From: Leucobacter sp. UCMA 4100
GTDB taxonomy: Bacteria; Actinomycetota; Actinomycetes; Actinomycetales; Microbacteriaceae
NCBI RefSeq assembly: GCF_027853335.1
Contig: NZ_JAFEUS010000002.1
Location: 496,001-560,000, forward strand
Direction of reading: 5' to 3'
Length of the DNA stretch: 64,000 bases
Under the pieces are notes generated by a model. It was not told the DNA's origin. It did no database searches and saw only the letters and a list, made by a program, of their open reading frames with translations. Shown here in pieces: positions 49,035-58,561 of the stretch; the stretch's first letter is position 1; the number at the start of each line of letters is the position of its first letter. The position numbers and the translations under genes were made by a program.

Positions 49035-50474
49035 CTAGAACCAGATTCCGCGATCGCTCATGAAGTAACGCGGGTTGGTGTAGATGCCGTTGACCATCGT
49101 TTCGTAGTGCAGGTGGTTACCGGTCGAGTTGCCTGTCGTGCCAACGTAGCCAACGATCTGACCTGCGCCCACGCTCTGGCCAACCCAGACCGAGGGTGAC
49201 TGCACCATGTGGCAATAGCTCGTTGTGACATTGCCGTGCGAGATGCGCACCGCGTTACCGCAGCCATACCACCAGCCCGAGAGCACCACGGTTCCGCTCG
49301 ACGCGGCATAAATAGGCGTCCATGCCGGAGTTGCGAGGTCGATGCCGGTGTGGCCGTAGTAGCCCATCCACTCGGTCGAGACTCGGTAACCGGCCCCACC
49401 AAGTGGGTGCACCCAGCCGCTGCTGCCGACGTTACCGCCGCCACCGCCGGTGTTGCCACCACCGGTGTTGCCACCGCCGCCGCCACCGCCAGTGTTGCCG
49501 CCACCACCGCCGCCGCCTCCACCACCGCCGCCGCCTCCACCGCCGCCGCCGCCTCCACCGCCGCCGCCGCCATTCTGGGCAGCCTGCTCTGCGGCCTTTC
49601 GCGCTGCTTCTTGAGCCGCGCGGCGTGCCTCTTCAGCGGCTTTTCGTGCCGCTTCTTCGGCTGCACGACGACGCTCTTCTTCAACCCGCAGGCGTTCCTG
49701 GTAGCCATCGACGGTTGTAGTCTCGGTGTCTTTCAGGGCCTCAAGCTGCGCCTTCAAGACCTTCTCTTGCTCTTCTTGCTTGGACAGGTTCTGGCGCTCG
49801 ACCTCAACAGCTTGCGCTGCTTCATTCGCTTCTTTCTCGGCGACTTCGTGCAGGCGCTCTCGCTCCTGTTGAGCATCTTCAGCCTGCTCACCGAGCTGCT
49901 TCGCGTTGTTCATCGCGTGCTCGGCTTCCTGCGAGATCGAGGTGTTTCGCTCGGTGGCTTTCGACATCATGGCAAGACGGTCAAGCAACGCGTCAGCGGT
50001 TTCGCCGTCGGTTTCGAGAAAGAGCTCGACGTTACGATCAATGCCGCCGGAGCGGTACATCTGTGAGACAAGCGCGGCAGCCTGCTCTGCGGCCTCCTGC
50101 GCCTTCGCTTGGCTTTCGGCAGCCTGCTTCTCGAGCTCCTCAGCCTGAGCATGGGCGCGCTCGTAGTCCTGCTGCGCCTCGACGGCGACCTGCGATGCAT
50201 CGGCAGAACGCATACGCGCTGCTTCAACGCGGTTTTCGACCTCTTTAATGAGGCCCTCAATTTCGGTGATCTTCTTCTTCCCTGCAGAAGTATCGTTCTT
50301 TGCCTTCTGCACATCGGCCCACGTGGGCAGGTTGAGATCATCGTTCGCAGCGTGCGCGGGCGTCTCAATCTGAGGGATGGCGATGGTGGTTGCCACCACC
50401 GAGAAGATCGCAATCGCCCCGAGGCGGCGTTTCCAGGCGCCTCGACGAGAGGTCTTCATCGTAGTGTTTGACAT
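49035..50474 (-). CDS. Secreted M23-family peptidoglycan hydrolase with polyglycine linker
   Basis: A 479-aa exported cell-wall protein. Residues 1-43 are a signal peptide (WKRRLGAIAIFSV to AHA). A long coiled coil (about 55-295; Ala, Glu, Gln and Lys-rich) resembles EnvC/RipA-like regulators. A run of about 25 glycines, then NTGGGGGGGNTGGG repeats, lead to the LytM domain (about 355-475). Its zinc ligands are in YYGHTGIDLATP and NHLHYE. Such proteins cut peptide cross-links at division, or activate other hydrolases. The polyglycine DNA is a GCC/ACC/TCC triplet tract (49497-49571) likely to vary in length. An ATG five codons inside is also a possible start. Confidence 0.92.
   Translation of the reverse strand: MSNTTMKTSRRGAWKRRLGAIAIFSVVATTIAIPQIETPAHAANDDLNLPTWADVQKAKNDTSAGKKKITEIEGLIKEVENRVEAARMRSADASQVAVEAQQDYERAHAQAEELEKQAAESQAKAQEAAEQAAALVSQMYRSGGIDRNVELFLETDGETADALLDRLAMMSKATERNTSISQEAEHAMNNAKQLGEQAEDAQQERERLHEVAEKEANEAAQAVEVERQNLSKQEEQEKVLKAQLEALKDTETTTVDGYQERLRVEEERRRAAEEAARKAAEEARRAAQEAARKAAEQAAQNGGGGGGGGGGGGGGGGGGGGGGGGGNTGGGGGGGNTGGGNTGGGGGNVGSSGWVHPLGGAGYRVSTEWMGYYGHTGIDLATPAWTPIYAASSGTVVLSGWWYGCGNAVRISHGNVTTSYCHMVQSPSVWVGQSVGAGQIVGYVGTTGNSTGNHLHYETMVNGIYTNPRYFMSDRGIWF
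49497..49571 (-). repeat. Glycine-coding triplet tract
   Basis: Twenty-five consecutive glycine codons (GGN) on the minus strand, arranged as near-repeats of five or more codons. Slippage here would change linker length without breaking the frame. Confidence 0.85.
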
Positions 50475-50682
50475 AGTCTCCCCGAACTTGAGTCACAAGA
50501 ATTCACGGTCAGACTATCACCCCGCCCTGAAACGCAAGGAAACACTTACTGCAGAGAGGGTGCACATTTCGAGCGGCACCCGGTGTTGCACGAGCCACTT
50601 CCCAGCCAAATCCATCTAGGCTATGGAATGCAAGATCGTGCAGGAACGAACCGTCTGCACTCCCCTATCAGAAAGGTTCACC

Positions 50683-51405
50683 GTGACCATTCAGGTGTTT
50701 CAGTCGCTAGCCGAGCTCGGCAAATCTGCGGGTGCGCAGATCGTCGCCGTCATCGAGGGCAAGCCTGACCCTGTTATCGGTCTCGCAACAGGGTCGTCAC
50801 CGATTCCCGTGTACCAGGGTTGGGCCGCCGTAGCCCAGGAGCGTGGCATCGCGATGGATCACGTCGCCTGTTTCGCGCTCGACGAGTACAGTGGCCTTGA
50901 AATTCAGCACCCCGAGAGCTATCACAGCGTCATCGCACGCGACGCCACCGCGGTTATTGGACTCAACCCCGACCTCGTTCGGGTGCCCTGCGGCCTTGGC
51001 GATGTCGCGGCCAACGCGGTCGAGTATGACGAGGCTATTCGGGCCGCCAGTGGCATTGACCTGCAGATTCTTGGCATTGGGCGCAACGGCCATCTTGGCT
51101 TCAACGAACCAGGCTCTCCCTTCGACTCACGCACTCGTGAAATCGATCTCATGCCCGAGACGATCGCCGACAACGCACGCTTCTTTGACAGCATCACGCA
51201 GGTACCGACCAAAGCGATCACGCAGGGTCTTGGCACCATTCTCGAGGCGTGCGAGCTGATCGTTGTCGCAACCGGTGAAGCGAAGGCCCCTGCTGTTGCT
51301 GCCGCTTTGAACGGCCCTGAGACGGTCGATCTGCCCGGCAGCGTTCTGCGCCGTCACCCAAACGTCACCTGGTATCTCGACGAGGCCGCCGCCTCACTCC
51401 TGTAG
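50683..51405 (+). CDS. nagB: Glucosamine-6-phosphate deaminase
   Basis: A 240-aa deaminase converting glucosamine-6-phosphate to fructose-6-phosphate and ammonia. It has IGLATGSSPIPVYQGW, the catalytic FALDEYSGL and GIGRNGHLGFNEPGSPFDSRT, and the conserved C-terminal block. The GTG at 50683, with AGAAAGG 6 nt upstream, is preferred; an ATG at 50623 in frame would add 20 residues. It starts a three-gene run with two downstream genes on the same strand, spaced 12-15 nt. Confidence 0.93.
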   Translation: MTIQVFQSLAELGKSAGAQIVAVIEGKPDPVIGLATGSSPIPVYQGWAAVAQERGIAMDHVACFALDEYSGLEIQHPESYHSVIARDATAVIGLNPDLVRVPCGLGDVAANAVEYDEAIRAASGIDLQILGIGRNGHLGFNEPGSPFDSRTREIDLMPETIADNARFFDSITQVPTKAITQGLGTILEACELIVVATGEAKAPAVAAALNGPETVDLPGSVLRRHPNVTWYLDEAAASLL

Positions 51406-51420
51406 CAGAAAGGCACGACC

Positions 51421-52059
51421 GTGCAGCACCCGAAGCAGGTTCAGCGCCGAGCACTCGAAATCGTTACCCTCGTGCTCGCGACGGCCCTCATCGTCGTGGT
51501 GCTGTGGCTCGACATTCGCACGACATTCTGGCAGGAGCTTGTCATTGTCGGCGGTATTGTCGCGGGTTTTGTCACCTTCTTGTTCACGGTACTCGTGATC
51601 GACAAGGTGCTTGCACGGTCAAACGCCAGACGGTGGGCACCGGTGACCCGGCTCGCCCTCACCGAATTGCTGCACGGCATTGCCGATGAGCATGAGAGCG
51701 AGATCAGCCGCGGCCACATCGTGGCGCACCACCTGCGCATCGATGCAGAGGCCGCTGATCTCGACGCAGCCCTTCACGCGCTGCGCGTTGAGGTGCTTCA
51801 CGAGCGCCGCAAGCTCTCTGCGGCGCTCGGCACATGGACGACGTTCCTGGCTTCGAGCGATGATCACCAGGACTTGCTGCTCCACAGTGCCGATGCTGCG
51901 GCCCACCTCGATGAGATTCGTGATCTCTCACTCGAGGTCGAACGACACCCCTCTGATGCATCAATCTCCGAGCTCACGATGCTGCTCGAGCGCCGCAACC
52001 AAGGTCTCGATGCCCTCGTTAGAGAGCTCGGCGATCGCCTCGGAGCCCTCCAAGAGTAA
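51421..52059 (+). CDS. Two-helix membrane protein, unknown
   Basis: A 212-aa protein with two helices near the N-terminus (about 12-30 and 38-60) and a mostly alpha-helical cytoplasmic part rich in Ala, Leu, Glu and His (HESEISRGHIVAHHLRIDAEAADLDAALHALRVEV). I do not recognise the family. Start GTG at 51421 follows GAAAGGCACGACC. It is between nagB and a flavin enzyme and probably co-transcribed with both. Confidence 0.75.
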   Translation: MQHPKQVQRRALEIVTLVLATALIVVVLWLDIRTTFWQELVIVGGIVAGFVTFLFTVLVIDKVLARSNARRWAPVTRLALTELLHGIADEHESEISRGHIVAHHLRIDAEAADLDAALHALRVEVLHERRKLSAALGTWTTFLASSDDHQDLLLHSADAAAHLDEIRDLSLEVERHPSDASISELTMLLERRNQGLDALVRELGDRLGALQE

Positions 52060-52071
52060 AGGAGTCGTCAA

Positions 52072-52932
52072 TTGAACGCTGATGTGCACGCCGCATGGTG
52101 GCGAAGGCTCGGAGCAGACGTTCCCCTTATCAATGCCCCGATGGGAGGCGTCGCTGGCGGCAAGCTCGCAGCGGCAGTATCGCAGGCCGGCGCTCTGGGA
52201 ACCCTCGGCATGGGCAGCTCGGGTTCATTCGAAGCGCTCACCCGTGAGCTCGCTCGCTATCGTGAGGCTGGCGGCGACGGCCGTTTTGGTATTGGACTCG
52301 TCGACTGGGGCATCGCTCAGGACCCCTCCATGCTCGACCTTGCCCTCGACGCACGACCCATGCTGCTCTCGGTGAGCTTTGGCGACTTTTCGGCCGAAGC
52401 ACCGGCGCCCGAGTGGATCGCACGTGCCAATCACCTTGGCATCGCGACGGTCACCCAGGTCGCCAACGCTGCAGAGGCCGAGCAGGCTGTTCTCAACGGC
52501 ATCGACGCGGTCATCGCACGTGGCCTCGAGTCAGGCGGTCACGGTGCGCCAGAGCACGAGCGTGACGCCCTTCTCACCTCGGTGCTCGAGACGGTCGCGG
52601 GCCGGGTCCCGGTGCTCGCGGCTGGTGCGATCTCAACTCGTGACGACCTCGCTGAGGTGGTACGTTTGGGCGCGGCAGGAGGCTGGGTTGGCACCGCATT
52701 CACCGCATGCCCTGAGTCGCTCACAAACGACCAGAGCCGCGCCACCCTGCTCGCGGCAGGCGAGGGCGACACTCACGTGACTCGAGAATTCGATATCGCC
52801 CTCGGTTTGCCGTGGCCCAAGCGCTTTCCCGAGCGCGTCATTCGAGAGAGCCCGGTGAACGCCGGGATGGGCATCGGTGCGCTCACCGAAGTGCGCACCG
52901 CGAAAGCGGTTGTCGATTCGTTTCGCCTGTAG
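52072..52932 (+). CDS. Nitronate monooxygenase-family flavoprotein
   Basis: A 286-aa TIM-barrel flavoenzyme of the nitronate monooxygenase/2-nitropropane dioxygenase family. It shows VPLINAPMGGVAGGKLAAAVSQAGALGTLGMG, GLESGGHGAPEHERDALL and PVLAAGAISTRDDLAEVVRLGAAGGWVGTAF, the flavin phosphate loop. Members detoxify alkyl nitronates with FMN and oxygen, but some are enoyl reductases. The start is TTG at 52072 behind a clear AAAGGAGTCGTCAA site. The histidine in SGGHG is the usual catalytic position. Confidence 0.88.
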   Translation: MNADVHAAWWRRLGADVPLINAPMGGVAGGKLAAAVSQAGALGTLGMGSSGSFEALTRELARYREAGGDGRFGIGLVDWGIAQDPSMLDLALDARPMLLSVSFGDFSAEAPAPEWIARANHLGIATVTQVANAAEAEQAVLNGIDAVIARGLESGGHGAPEHERDALLTSVLETVAGRVPVLAAGAISTRDDLAEVVRLGAAGGWVGTAFTACPESLTNDQSRATLLAAGEGDTHVTREFDIALGLPWPKRFPERVIRESPVNAGMGIGALTEVRTAKAVVDSFRL

Positions 52933-52937
52933 CGTTT

Positions 52938-53453
52938 CTACTCGACGGGCAGCGCTTCGAGGCCGCCACCAGAGAAGAACGTGCGATCGCGGTAGACGAG
53001 CGGTGTCGCAGGCTCGCCCTGATACGTGTCGAGCACGTTTGCCAGAATGAGCACCGATGGGCCCACGGGAAGGGTTTCTCGAATCGTGCACCGAAGCGCC
53101 ATTGAGGCGCTCGGCAGGTACGGCTCGCCGGTCGGCAGTGTCTGCCACCCCTGTTCTTCGGTGAACCTTGGTGAACCCGTGCGTGCAAAGTTCATCGCGA
53201 GCTGAGCTTGCTGGTCGGTCAAGAAGTGCACCACGAACGTTCCGGCAGAAAGAATACCTCCCGCACTCCCCGTCGAGCGCGTCACTGAGAACGAGAGCAC
53301 TGGCGGATCAGCACTGACCGAAGCAATACTCGAGAGCGTCAGCCCGACCAAACCCTCAGCGGTGTTGCCCGCTACGAGCGCGACGCCCGCTGGGTGCAAC
53401 CGGAACGCGTCTTTAAACCGCTGAATATCGTCTGGTGTTGCCGGATAGCTCAC
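52938..53453 (-). CDS. Flavin reductase-like protein
   Basis: A 171-aa protein of the flavin reductase (HpaC/ActVB-like) family, which reduces FMN or FAD with NAD(P)H for partner monooxygenases. It has the FRLHPAGVALVAGNTAEGLVGLTLSSIASVSADPPVLSFSV block, typical of the group, and GGTFVVHFL-like strand around residue 80. I chose the GTG at 53453, 9 nt after GGGGAG; the frame is open to 53573, but those extra residues are atypical. It faces the flavin enzyme tail-to-tail. Confidence 0.85.
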   Translation of the reverse strand: MSYPATPDDIQRFKDAFRLHPAGVALVAGNTAEGLVGLTLSSIASVSADPPVLSFSVTRSTGSAGGILSAGTFVVHFLTDQQAQLAMNFARTGSPRFTEEQGWQTLPTGEPYLPSASMALRCTIRETLPVGPSVLILANVLDTYQGEPATPLVYRDRTFFSGGGLEALPVE

Positions 53454-53625
53454 GTTGACCCACTCTCCCCTTGAACGGCTGGGCGCCCAGCGCCACTCAT
53501 GTACCTGTACCACTGTACCTTCGAGGGCTCTCTGCCCGCTGGCAGTGTTGACGACAAGACCGAGTAGCAGCAAACGGTGTGCCGTGCGCTAGAAAAGTAT
53601 CAGAGGTACCCCGTACGATGCTCCC

Positions 53626-54282
53626 ATGACCAAAGCCCCCATCGCCCCTCGACTCACACCGCTCAACCTGCACACCCTCGCATCAGGTACCGAGAGCGAG
53701 TTGCACGACCGCGGAAGCTACGAGGCGCTCCGCTTCGATGGCTGTGACCTTGAAGGGTTCAACCTCGCAGGCTCAACGTTTGAGCTCTGCGAGTTTCTCC
53801 GCTGCAACGCGCACAACACCGATATTCGCTATGCGCGATGTATCGAGACCCGCTTCGAGCTGCTGAGCGCCCCCGTGCTCAGCGCACGCTCGACGACCTG
53901 GCGCAACTGCGAGGTACATAGCTCACGCCTCGGCGTCGTCGAGATGTTTGACGCCGAGATCTCAGAACTTGCGATTGAGGGGTCAAAGCTTGGTTTGCTC
54001 AACCTTCATTCTTCGACGATCAACGATCTCTCGATTCGCGATTGCCATATTGAAGAGCTCGTGCTCGACAACGCCTCCCTCACGAGGGTCTCATTCTCAG
54101 GCGTCACGGTCGACAAGCTTTCCCTCCGCGGGGCAACCTCGCGTGACGTTGACCTGCGTGGGCTCGATTTTGCTGGCATTGAGGGCGTCGAGTCGATGAA
54201 AGGGGTGACGGTTTCGTCGTTGCAAACGACCGAGATGGCGCACCTCTTTGCGCGCCACCTCGGCATCAGCGTTTTGGGCTAG
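53626..54282 (+). CDS. Pentapeptide-repeat protein
   Basis: A 218-aa protein with a degenerate pentapeptide-repeat beta-helix (about 28-180): DLEGFNLAGSTFELCEFLRCN, CEVHSSRLGVVEMFDAEISEL, STINDLSIRDCHIEELVLDNAS. Repeats of the A(D/N)LxX kind stack into a square helix. Roles in the family range from DNA-gyrase protection to scaffold; none can be assigned. The stop overlaps that of the convergent helicase gene by 4 nt. Confidence 0.88.
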   Translation: MTKAPIAPRLTPLNLHTLASGTESELHDRGSYEALRFDGCDLEGFNLAGSTFELCEFLRCNAHNTDIRYARCIETRFELLSAPVLSARSTTWRNCEVHSSRLGVVEMFDAEISELAIEGSKLGLLNLHSSTINDLSIRDCHIEELVLDNASLTRVSFSGVTVDKLSLRGATSRDVDLRGLDFAGIEGVESMKGVTVSSLQTTEMAHLFARHLGISVLG

Positions 54283-55739
54283 CGGCCCGAACCGCGGCGC
54301 TGGTTACCCTGGCGCTGTGCTCCCTGGGGTCGGCTACCATTCCGGCCGCTGGCAGGCCCGTTGCCGCCCTGTCCCTGACCGCCACGCCCGCCGCGGCTTT
54401 GGCCGCCACTGTTACCGTTACCGCCCTGGCCGCCACCGGCCGCACCCTGACCGCCACGGCGCTGGCGCTTGCGCTGAGCATTCGCCCCCTGTGACTTGCC
54501 CTGGCCGGCACCGTTCTGGCCCATCGCTTTCTGCCTTCGTGCCTCAACCTCGCGAGGGTCGACCCGCTCGGCGACCTCGCCGATGAGCTCGATGACTTCG
54601 GGGTCCTGAGGCGTGACTTTGCGGGGTGTGGCCTGAATCTTTGCAGCCCGCATGAGCTGCGCCATCTCTTTGCGCTGCTCAGGAAGGCAGATCGTGACCA
54701 CGTCGCCCTCTGAACCGGCACGAGCCGTGCGGCCTGAGCGGTGCAGGTACGCCTTGTGCTCGACCGGCGGGTCGATGTGCACGACAAGCTCAACGCCATC
54801 GACGTGAATGCCGCGAGCAGCGACATCGGTTGCCACGAGCACCTTCGCCTCGCCGGTTGCAAACTCCTTGAGGTTTCGCTCGCGTGCGTTCTGCGAAAGA
54901 TTGCCCTGCAGTTCGACCGCTGGAATACCGGCCTTCGTGAGCTTCTGAGCAAGGCGCTTTGCCTGGTGCTTCATGCGGGTGAAGAGAATACGTTTGCCGG
55001 TTCCTGAGGCAAGCGCCTCGATGAGATCTTCTTTCTCGTCTTTACCGGCAACGTCGAACACGTGGTGGGTCATCTGAGCGACCGGCGACTCGGCAGGATC
55101 GACCGAGTGCATGACCGGGTCGGTGAGAAAACGCTTTACAAGCTTGTCGACACCATTATCGAGCGTTGCTGAGAAGAGAAGTCTCTGGCCATCTCGTGGG
55201 GTCTTCTGCAAAATGCGCGTGACCACGGGCAAGAACCCCATATCGGCCATGTGATCAGCCTCATCGAGTACGGTGATTTCAACGCCGTCGAGGGTCAGAA
55301 CGCCCTGCTTCATGAGGTCGTCAAGCCGGCCCGGTGCGGCAACGACGATGTCGACGCCCTGCGCGAGAGCATCCTCTTGCCTGCGCTGCGACACTCCACC
55401 AAAAATCGTGGTGACGCGTACCCGAGCGGGCTTTGCGAGCAGCGAAATCGTATCGGCGATCTGCGTGACGAGTTCACGGGTGGGAGCAAGCACGAGGCCC
55501 CTCGGGCGGTTTGGCTGACGAAGCTCGGCCGCGTTGACCGCGAGACGAGCGACAAGAGGAATGCCGAACGCGATCGTCTTGCCCGAGCCGGTGCGCCCAC
55601 GGCCAAGAACGTCACGCCCCGCTAGCGTGTCTGGCAGCGTGTCGCGCTGAATCGGGAACGCCTCGGTTTTGCCGTCGGCGGCGAGCGCCGCTGCCATAGA
55701 TTCGGGCACGCCAAGATCAATAAAAGTAGGGTTCGTCAC
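54279..55739 (-). CDS. DEAD-box RNA helicase (RhlE type)
   Basis: A 486-aa helicase. Motifs are in order: FPIQRDTLP (Q motif), RTGSGKT (I), PTRELVTQ (Ia), DEADH (II), FSATLDN (III), and HRSGRTARAGSEG (VI). After about residue 400 comes a basic Gly/Gln/Arg-rich tail with RGG-like repeats (QRRGGQGAAGGGQGG), a disordered RNA-binding end. It remodels RNA during ribosome assembly or decay. Two short hairpins lie upstream (GTTCGGGCT/AGCCCGAAC at 55830-55853). Confidence 0.95.
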   Translation of the reverse strand: MTNPTFIDLGVPESMAAALAADGKTEAFPIQRDTLPDTLAGRDVLGRGRTGSGKTIAFGIPLVARLAVNAAELRQPNRPRGLVLAPTRELVTQIADTISLLAKPARVRVTTIFGGVSQRRQEDALAQGVDIVVAAPGRLDDLMKQGVLTLDGVEITVLDEADHMADMGFLPVVTRILQKTPRDGQRLLFSATLDNGVDKLVKRFLTDPVMHSVDPAESPVAQMTHHVFDVAGKDEKEDLIEALASGTGKRILFTRMKHQAKRLAQKLTKAGIPAVELQGNLSQNARERNLKEFATGEAKVLVATDVAARGIHVDGVELVVHIDPPVEHKAYLHRSGRTARAGSEGDVVTICLPEQRKEMAQLMRAAKIQATPRKVTPQDPEVIELIGEVAERVDPREVEARRQKAMGQNGAGQGKSQGANAQRKRQRRGGQGAAGGGQGGNGNSGGQSRGGRGGQGQGGNGPASGRNGSRPQGAQRQGNQRRGSGR

Positions 55740-55829
55740 ACGGACCTTTCACGGGATATGCATCGTGAGGGTAATCTTCGTGACCCCTCTGCCCTGAGAG
55801 TCTAGCGCGCCACACGCTTCTTCCGCTCT

Positions 55830-55853
55830 GTTCGGGCTGTGCTGAGCCCGAAC
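55830..55853. promoter_or_regulatory. Palindrome GTTCGGGCT-N6-AGCCCGAAC
   Basis: A 9-bp perfect inverted repeat in the 240-nt divergent region between the helicase and phosphatase genes. It could be an operator or an RNA hairpin; no regulator is known from the window. Confidence 0.4.
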
Positions 55854-55979
55854 ACCACCTGAATGTTCAGCCCCTTGTTCATGCGGGGTTTACGCGTTCG
55901 ACAGCGCTGCTTCATTGCCTTGCCCCTCGCGCGAAAGGTTCATCGCTCACCCTGAGAAGGAATGAGAAAGGTGCACACC

Positions 55980-56648
55980 ATGAATACGATCTATGCAGAG
56001 GGTACCTATAACGTGCGTGGTATCGGCTCGCCCGAACACCCCTGGCTCGTGCGTTCGGCTTCGCTCGACGGCCTCACTGCACGAGGTGAGATGACCCTCA
56101 AAGCCCGCGGTGTCAGCCTGGCAATCGACCTGCGTGAGCCAAGCGAGCGCGGCCCCAAATCGCATACCATCCCTGTGCGTGAAATCGGGCTCTATCAAGG
56201 CGAGCTCCCCGGCGAAGGAACGCTCGAGGGGGTCTACCGAGACCTCATCGTCAACCGAGGTACGCGTATCACCGAGGCGGTCGTCAGCGTGCTTGAGCAT
56301 CCTGGCGTGACGGTGGTGCAGTGCACTGCCGGCAAAGACCGCACGGGCCTGGTCGTTGCGATTCTACGCGCGCTCCTCGGCGACGCTCGTGACGAGATCG
56401 TCGCCGACTACGCGCTCTCAAGCGCCGAGGTGCGCACCGAACGTGCTGCCGCGGTCGCACGCATGATCACCACGCTTGATCTCGAAGGAAAAAGCAGAGC
56501 TGAGACCGAGCAGTTGCATCTCGAAAGCCCCGCCTGGGCGATCGAAGATGCACTCGATCTCGTCGACGAGTTTGGTGGCCCGGCAGCCTATCTGTTGCGC
56601 AACGGTGCAAGGGTTGATCAGCTTCCGCTCGTGTCAGGGGCAGCCTAG
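55980..56648 (+). CDS. Tyrosine/dual-specificity protein phosphatase
   Basis: A 222-aa phosphatase of the bacterial PtpB/IphP-like group. The P-loop is VQCTAGKDRTG (Cys115 nucleophile, Arg121), with an acid-loop-like DLREPSERG before it and a helical lid domain (about 125-210). It removes phosphate from tyrosine, serine or phosphoinositide groups. The ATG at 55980 has AGAAAGGTGCACACC in front; an ATG at 55962 is possible but its site is too close. Convergent with recQ. Confidence 0.9.
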   Translation: MNTIYAEGTYNVRGIGSPEHPWLVRSASLDGLTARGEMTLKARGVSLAIDLREPSERGPKSHTIPVREIGLYQGELPGEGTLEGVYRDLIVNRGTRITEAVVSVLEHPGVTVVQCTAGKDRTGLVVAILRALLGDARDEIVADYALSSAEVRTERAAAVARMITTLDLEGKSRAETEQLHLESPAWAIEDALDLVDEFGGPAAYLLRNGARVDQLPLVSGAA

Positions 56649-56654
56649 CGAGGG

Positions 56655-58511
56655 TTACTCCTGGGCGAGCACCTCAAGCACCTGGGCACCGTAGCGCTCG
56701 AGCTTGACCTCGCCGATGCCCGAGATCGCGAGTAGCTGTTCGTCGTTCTCGGGTTGGTGCAGCGCGAGCGCGGAGAGCGTCGCGTCATTGAACACCACAT
56801 ACCCTGGTACCTGTTGTTCCTTGGCGACGACGGCTCGCCATTCTCGCAACCGTTCGAAGATCGCGAGTTGGTCTTCATCGAGGTCTTTCGCCGCTGCCGA
56901 GCGTTTGACCGAACCGGAGCTTCGAGACACGCTCTTCTCTGCGCGCGAAATAACCTCTTCACGCATCATCACTGCTTGCTCACCGCGGAGCACGGGCTTC
57001 GCGGCCTCGCTCGGCCAGAGAACGCCCCACTCGCCCTGGGCTTCGAGCAGCCCAACAGCAACGAGGTGCCGCACGACGCCCCGCCACTGAGCCTGCGACC
57101 ACTCTGCACCAATGTTCCAGGTCGAGAGCTCATCGAGACGCATCTCGGTAACCCGCTGAGAGCTAACCCCCCGCAGAACATCAATGTGCTGACCGGCGGC
57201 GTACTGTCTACCTCGCTCCTGCTGAGTACGAATGACCGTTGAGAGCAGCATTTGCGATGGAATCGTCGCGTCCCAGAGCTTGGGCGGATCGAGGCAAACG
57301 TCACAGTTGCCGCACGCGTCAGGAACGTTCTGCTCTCCGAAGTATTGCAGGAGGTACTGACGTCGGCAGGTCACGCTCTCACAGAGCGCGAGCATGTGAT
57401 CAAGATGCTGGCCCTGGTTGCGTTTCGTCTGCGCGTCGCCATCGCCTGACTCGATGAACTGCCGTTGCTGCACCACGTCGGCGAGCCCGTAGGCCATCCA
57501 GGCTTCAGACGGCAGACCGTCTCGCCCAGCACGCCCGGTCTCCTGGTAGTAGCCCTCGACCGACTTCGGCAGATCGATGTGAGCGACGAAGCGAACATCA
57601 GGCTTATCGATGCCCATGCCGAAGGCGATCGTCGCCACGACGACAACGCCGTCTTCGCTCAAGAACCGTTGCTGCGCACTCATGCGCTGCTCTGCTGGAA
57701 GCCCCGCATGGTATGCCACCGCATCGATGCCAGCGTCGCGAAGCGCCGCGGTTGTCTGTTCGACGCGCTTGCGGCTGAGCGCGTACACGACTCCAGCTTC
57801 GCCGGAGTGCTCACGCTGGATAAACGAAATGAGCTGTGCCCGAGCATTCACCTTAGGAACAATGCGGTACCGAATGTTCTCGCGGTCAAAGCTTGAGACA
57901 AAGTGCTCGGCGCCCTCGAGGTGAAGGCGTTCGGTAATCTCGGCGTGGGTCGCGGGCGTCGCGGTTGCCGTGAGGGCAATGCGCGGAACGTCTGGCCAGC
58001 GCTCTGCGAGCTCCCCCAGGCGAAGGTAATCGGGGCGAAAGTCGTGGCCCCACTGCGACACACAGTGAGCCTCGTCGATCGCAAACAGGGCGATACGACC
58101 CCGAGAAAGAAAGTCAATCGTGTTCCCGCTGCCGAGACGCTCGGGAGCGAGGTAGAGTACCTCGAGCTGCCCCGCGAGATAGGCCTCTTCGACCGCCTCA
58201 CGCTCTTCCAACGACATAGCCGAGTTCAGTGCAGCTGCACGCACGCCTACCTGCCGCAGGGCGATGACCTGGTCATGCATGAGCGCGACGAGCGGAGAGA
58301 GCACGATACCGGTGCCCTCCCTGACGAGTGAGGGAATTTGATAGCACAGCGATTTACCGCCACCCGTTGGCATGAGGACGACAGCGTCACCGCCAGCGAT
58401 GACGTGACCGACGATCGACTCCTGCGATCCGCGAAAATCTGGGTACCCAAAGATCGTCTCGAGCGCGCCGCGTGCGGCTGCGTGCTCGGTAGCGGTGGGC
58501 GTGAGCGTCAC
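56655..58511 (-). CDS. recQ: ATP-dependent DNA helicase RecQ
   Basis: A 618-aa RecQ with all parts: [14 protein letters not shown] (motif I), [20 protein letters not shown] (II), FSPS-like [12 protein letters not shown] (III), and the RQC zinc site [18 protein letters not shown] with CGNCDVC (about 375-405). The winged helix follows, and an HRDC domain closes the protein (about 540-618; [20 protein letters not shown]). It unwinds DNA in recombination and repair. Start GTG at 58511 behind CAGGAGGAACCATC. Confidence 0.95.
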   Translation of the reverse strand: MTLTPTATEHAAARGALETIFGYPDFRGSQESIVGHVIAGGDAVVLMPTGGGKSLCYQIPSLVREGTGIVLSPLVALMHDQVIALRQVGVRAAALNSAMSLEEREAVEEAYLAGQLEVLYLAPERLGSGNTIDFLSRGRIALFAIDEAHCVSQWGHDFRPDYLRLGELAERWPDVPRIALTATATPATHAEITERLHLEGAEHFVSSFDRENIRYRIVPKVNARAQLISFIQREHSGEAGVVYALSRKRVEQTTAALRDAGIDAVAYHAGLPAEQRMSAQQRFLSEDGVVVVATIAFGMGIDKPDVRFVAHIDLPKSVEGYYQETGRAGRDGLPSEAWMAYGLADVVQQRQFIESGDGDAQTKRNQGQHLDHMLALCESVTCRRQYLLQYFGEQNVPDACGNCDVCLDPPKLWDATIPSQMLLSTVIRTQQERGRQYAAGQHIDVLRGVSSQRVTEMRLDELSTWNIGAEWSQAQWRGVVRHLVAVGLLEAQGEWGVLWPSEAAKPVLRGEQAVMMREEVISRAEKSVSRSSGSVKRSAAAKDLDEDQLAIFERLREWRAVVAKEQQVPGYVVFNDATLSALALHQPENDEQLLAISGIGEVKLERYGAQVLEVLAQE

Positions 58512-58561
58512 GATGGTTCCTCCTGCTGAAACGGCTGCCGTGCCAGCTTAGCGAGGGTTGC

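Noticed and set aside
53454-53573. N-terminal extension of the flavin reductase
   Set aside because: The frame is open, but the extra 40 residues do not resemble the family and a good GTG start with GGGGAG lies at 53453.
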